6,879 nt of DNA from an alpha proteobacterium 3107 (GTDB lineage: Bacteria; Pseudomonadota; Alphaproteobacteria; Rhodobacterales; Rhodobacteraceae): positions 1 through 6,879 of the forward strand of contig JPPB01000001.1 in assembly GCA_001483205.1 (NCBI GenBank), written 5' to 3'. A program made the translations under genes and the position numbers. Shown in pieces: positions 5,087 through 6,879 of the stretch (position 1 is its first letter; each line of letters begins with the position of its first letter). The notes beneath the pieces were generated by a model. It saw only the letters and a program-made list of their open reading frames with translations. It did not search any database and was not told the origin of the DNA.

Positions 5087-6250
5087 TTGACTGAAGACTG
5101 GCAGAACGGGGGCTTTGGCCTCTATATCCACTGGCCGTTTTGCCAGTCGAAATGCCCCTATTGCGATTTCAACTCCCATGTCGCGGCGGGGATTGATCAG
5201 GGCCGCTGGCAACGCGCCTATCTGGCCGAGATCGACCGCATCGCGGCGCTGACGCCGGGCCGCACCCTCAAATCGGTGTTTTTCGGCGGCGGCACCCCCA
5301 GCCTGATGGACCCGGCGCTTGTCGGTGCCCTGATCGCGCGGATCGGGGCGCGCTGGACGCTGGCCAATGACATCGAGATCACGCTGGAGGCCAACCCGAC
5401 ATCCGCCGAGGCCGGGCGGTTTCGCGCCTATCGCGACGGCGGCGTCAACCGGCTGTCGATGGGGGTGCAGGCGCTCAATGACGATGACCTGCGCCGTCTG
5501 GGGCGGCTGCATGACACCGCCGGGGCGCTGGCGGCTTTTGCGACCGCCCGCGGGGTGTTTGAGCAGGTCAGTTTTGACCTCATCTATGCGCGGCAGGGCC
5601 AGAGCCTGCGGGCGTGGCGCGATGAACTCAACCGGGCGCTGTCGATGGCGGTGGACCACCTGTCGCTTTACCAGTTGACCATCGAGGCCGGAACCGCCTT
5701 CGGCGACCGCCACGCGCGCGGGCTGTTGCGCGGCCTGCCTTCTGACGATCTGGCGGCGGATATGTATGAGCTGACCGCAGAGCTGTGCGCGGCGCGGGGC
5801 TTTCACGGATATGAGGTTTCAAACCATGCGCGGGGGGGTGCGGACTCCCGGCACAACCTGATTTACTGGAATTATGGCGATTATGGCGGCATCGGCCCCG
5901 GTGCCCATGGCCGCCTGACGCTGGGGGGGCGTAAATTTGCCACCGTTGCCTGTCGCGCGCCGGAAAAATGGTTACAAGCGGTTGAAAACAAAGGCGACGG
6001 CACCGGGACAACCGAGGCCCTGTCCGGCAGGGATCAGGCGACGGAGATGCTGCTGATGGGGTTGCGGCTGACCGCCGGCATTGACCCGCGCCGGTTCAGG
6101 GCTTTGGCGGGCGCGCCGCTCTCTGCAACTGTCCTGCAAGAGCTCGCCGGGGCCGGTCTGATCGACACATCGCCGGAAATATTGCGCGTCACGTCCGGGG
6201 GCCGCCTGATCCTGAACGAAATCCTGCGCCGGTTGCTGGCGGCAGACTGA
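5087..6250 (+). CDS. hemW: Radical SAM heme chaperone HemW
   Basis: A HemN-like radical SAM protein that binds heme and delivers it to target proteins; many databases call it a coproporphyrinogen III oxidase-like enzyme. From TTG 5087 it has 387 residues, the family's normal size. The iron-sulfur motif C-x3-C-x2-C is at residues 19-26 (HWPFCQSKCPYCDFNSH). GGGTPS at 67-72 binds S-adenosylmethionine. EANPTS, VNRLSMGVQALND, VSFDLIYARQGQ, HLSLYQLTIEAGTAF, YEVSNHARGGADSRHNLIYW and GIGPGAHGRL follow. I chose TTG because relatives start just before the WxxGGFGLYIHWPFC stretch and AAAGG (5078-5082) lies 4 nt upstream. ATG at 4982 or 4991 would add an Arg/Ser-rich leader without a good ribosome site. 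It is the third gene of the rph-rdgB unit, and it is convergent with parB, 3 nt apart. Confidence 0.94.
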   Translation: MTEDWQNGGFGLYIHWPFCQSKCPYCDFNSHVAAGIDQGRWQRAYLAEIDRIAALTPGRTLKSVFFGGGTPSLMDPALVGALIARIGARWTLANDIEITLEANPTSAEAGRFRAYRDGGVNRLSMGVQALNDDDLRRLGRLHDTAGALAAFATARGVFEQVSFDLIYARQGQSLRAWRDELNRALSMAVDHLSLYQLTIEAGTAFGDRHARGLLRGLPSDDLAADMYELTAELCAARGFHGYEVSNHARGGADSRHNLIYWNYGDYGGIGPGAHGRLTLGGRKFATVACRAPEKWLQAVENKGDGTGTTEALSGRDQATEMLLMGLRLTAGIDPRRFRALAGAPLSATVLQELAGAGLIDTSPEILRVTSGGRLILNEILRRLLAAD

Positions 6251-6253
6251 GTT

Positions 6254-6879
6254 TCAGCCGCGCATCCCCGGCGGGGCAGCGGACAACAGGCGGCACAATT
6301 CATCCAAATCTTCCAATGTCTTATAGCTAATCACCATCTGCCCGTCCTCTTTCCCCCGTGTGTGGCGAACGATGACCTTCATGCCGATATTCGCGGAAAG
6401 ATCGGCCTCCAGCGCCCGTGTATCGGCGTCTTTCTCCACCGTTTTGGCCAGTTTCTCGTTTTTCGGCTTTGGCCCGCTTTTTGCCAGGTCTTCGGTCTCC
6501 CGCACCGTCAGATCCTTGGCAATCACCTCACGGGCGAGTGCAGACGGATCGTCAGAGGTGACCAGCGCCCGCGCGTGCCCGGCACTCAGATCGCCGCTTT
6601 CAAGCAGGCCCTGCACCTCATGGGGCAACTGCAACAGGCGCAGCAGATTGGCGATATGGCTGCGGCTTCTCGACAACACCTGCGACAGCTTTTCCTGGGT
6701 GTGGTCGAACCGATCCATCAACTGTTTATAGCCGCTCGCTTCCTCAATCGGGTTGAGGTCAGAGCGCTGTATGTTCTCGATAATGGCGATTTCCAGAACC
6801 TCGGCATCGCTCAGATCACGGATCAGAACCGGCACCTGATGCAGCCGCGCCGTCTGAGCCGCCCGCCAGCGGCGTTCCC
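6254..6879 (-). CDS. parB: Chromosome-partitioning protein ParB, C-terminal two thirds (5' end outside window)
   Basis: The centromere-binding CTPase that loads on parS, slides as a clamp and works with the ParA ATPase in chromosome segregation. The frame is open to the window edge, and its first codons read ERRWRAAQTARL, the GERRxRA box that binds CTP, so the GTG at 6835 is internal. AIIENIQRSDLNPIEEASGYKQLM follows, the second ParB box. Next is the helix-turn-helix that reads parS (HTQEKLSQVLSRSRSHIANLLRLLQLP), then a linker with LSAGHARAL. The C-terminal dimer domain ends at TGA 6254-6256. The tail is Lys/Glu-rich before the dimer domain (SGPKPKNEKLAKTVEKD). parA would be expected upstream, outside the window. 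No parS palindrome was seen here. Confidence 0.97.
   Translation of the reverse strand, partial: ERRWRAAQTARLHQVPVLIRDLSDAEVLEIAIIENIQRSDLNPIEEASGYKQLMDRFDHTQEKLSQVLSRSRSHIANLLRLLQLPHEVQGLLESGDLSAGHARALVTSDDPSALAREVIAKDLTVRETEDLAKSGPKPKNEKLAKTVEKDADTRALEADLSANIGMKVIVRHTRGKEDGQMVISYKTLEDLDELCRLLSAAPPGMRG

Noticed and set aside
6533..6590. GAGTGC and GCACTC resembling CIRCE arms
   Set aside because: The arms are in the wrong order, about 40 nt apart, and inside parB codons, so this is not a CIRCE operator.

Overview
The window looks like chromosomal DNA of a GC-rich alphaproteobacterium, most likely Rhodobacterales. This rests on recalled gene order (hrcA-grpE divergent from rph-rdgB-hemW, with parB at the far side and mutS nearby) and on HemW and HrcA sequence style. 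No database search was possible.

Layout: 1-464 (+) is the 3' end of mutS. 461-1130 (-) is a two-gene accessory unit, a small DUF5678-like protein followed by a retropepsin-like (clan AA) aspartic protease. It is clearly less GC-rich than its surroundings. 1131-1471 has no protein gene, but holds candidate promoters on both strands, a perfect 13-bp hairpin and a degenerate tRNA-like fold. 1472-3171 (-) is hrcA-grpE, the heat-shock repressor and the DnaK nucleotide-exchange factor. 3172-3529 is the divergent spacer, with three GC-rich hairpins. 3530-6250 (+) is rph, rdgB and hemW: RNase PH, the inosine/xanthosine triphosphate pyrophosphatase and the radical-SAM heme chaperone. 6254-6879 (-) is the 3' part of parB, the chromosome-partition CTPase.

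The core genes are housekeeping: mismatch repair, chaperone control, tRNA 3' trimming, nucleotide-pool cleaning, heme delivery and chromosome segregation. Three things stand out. First, the protease/partner pair appears inserted beside mutS. Second, a compact hairpin plus tRNA-like element lies between that pair and grpE. Third, an intergenic sequence of about 110 nt occurs twice (upstream of hrcA and between rdgB and hemW), with identical sequence blocks and a hairpin whose inner stem differs between copies but stays paired.
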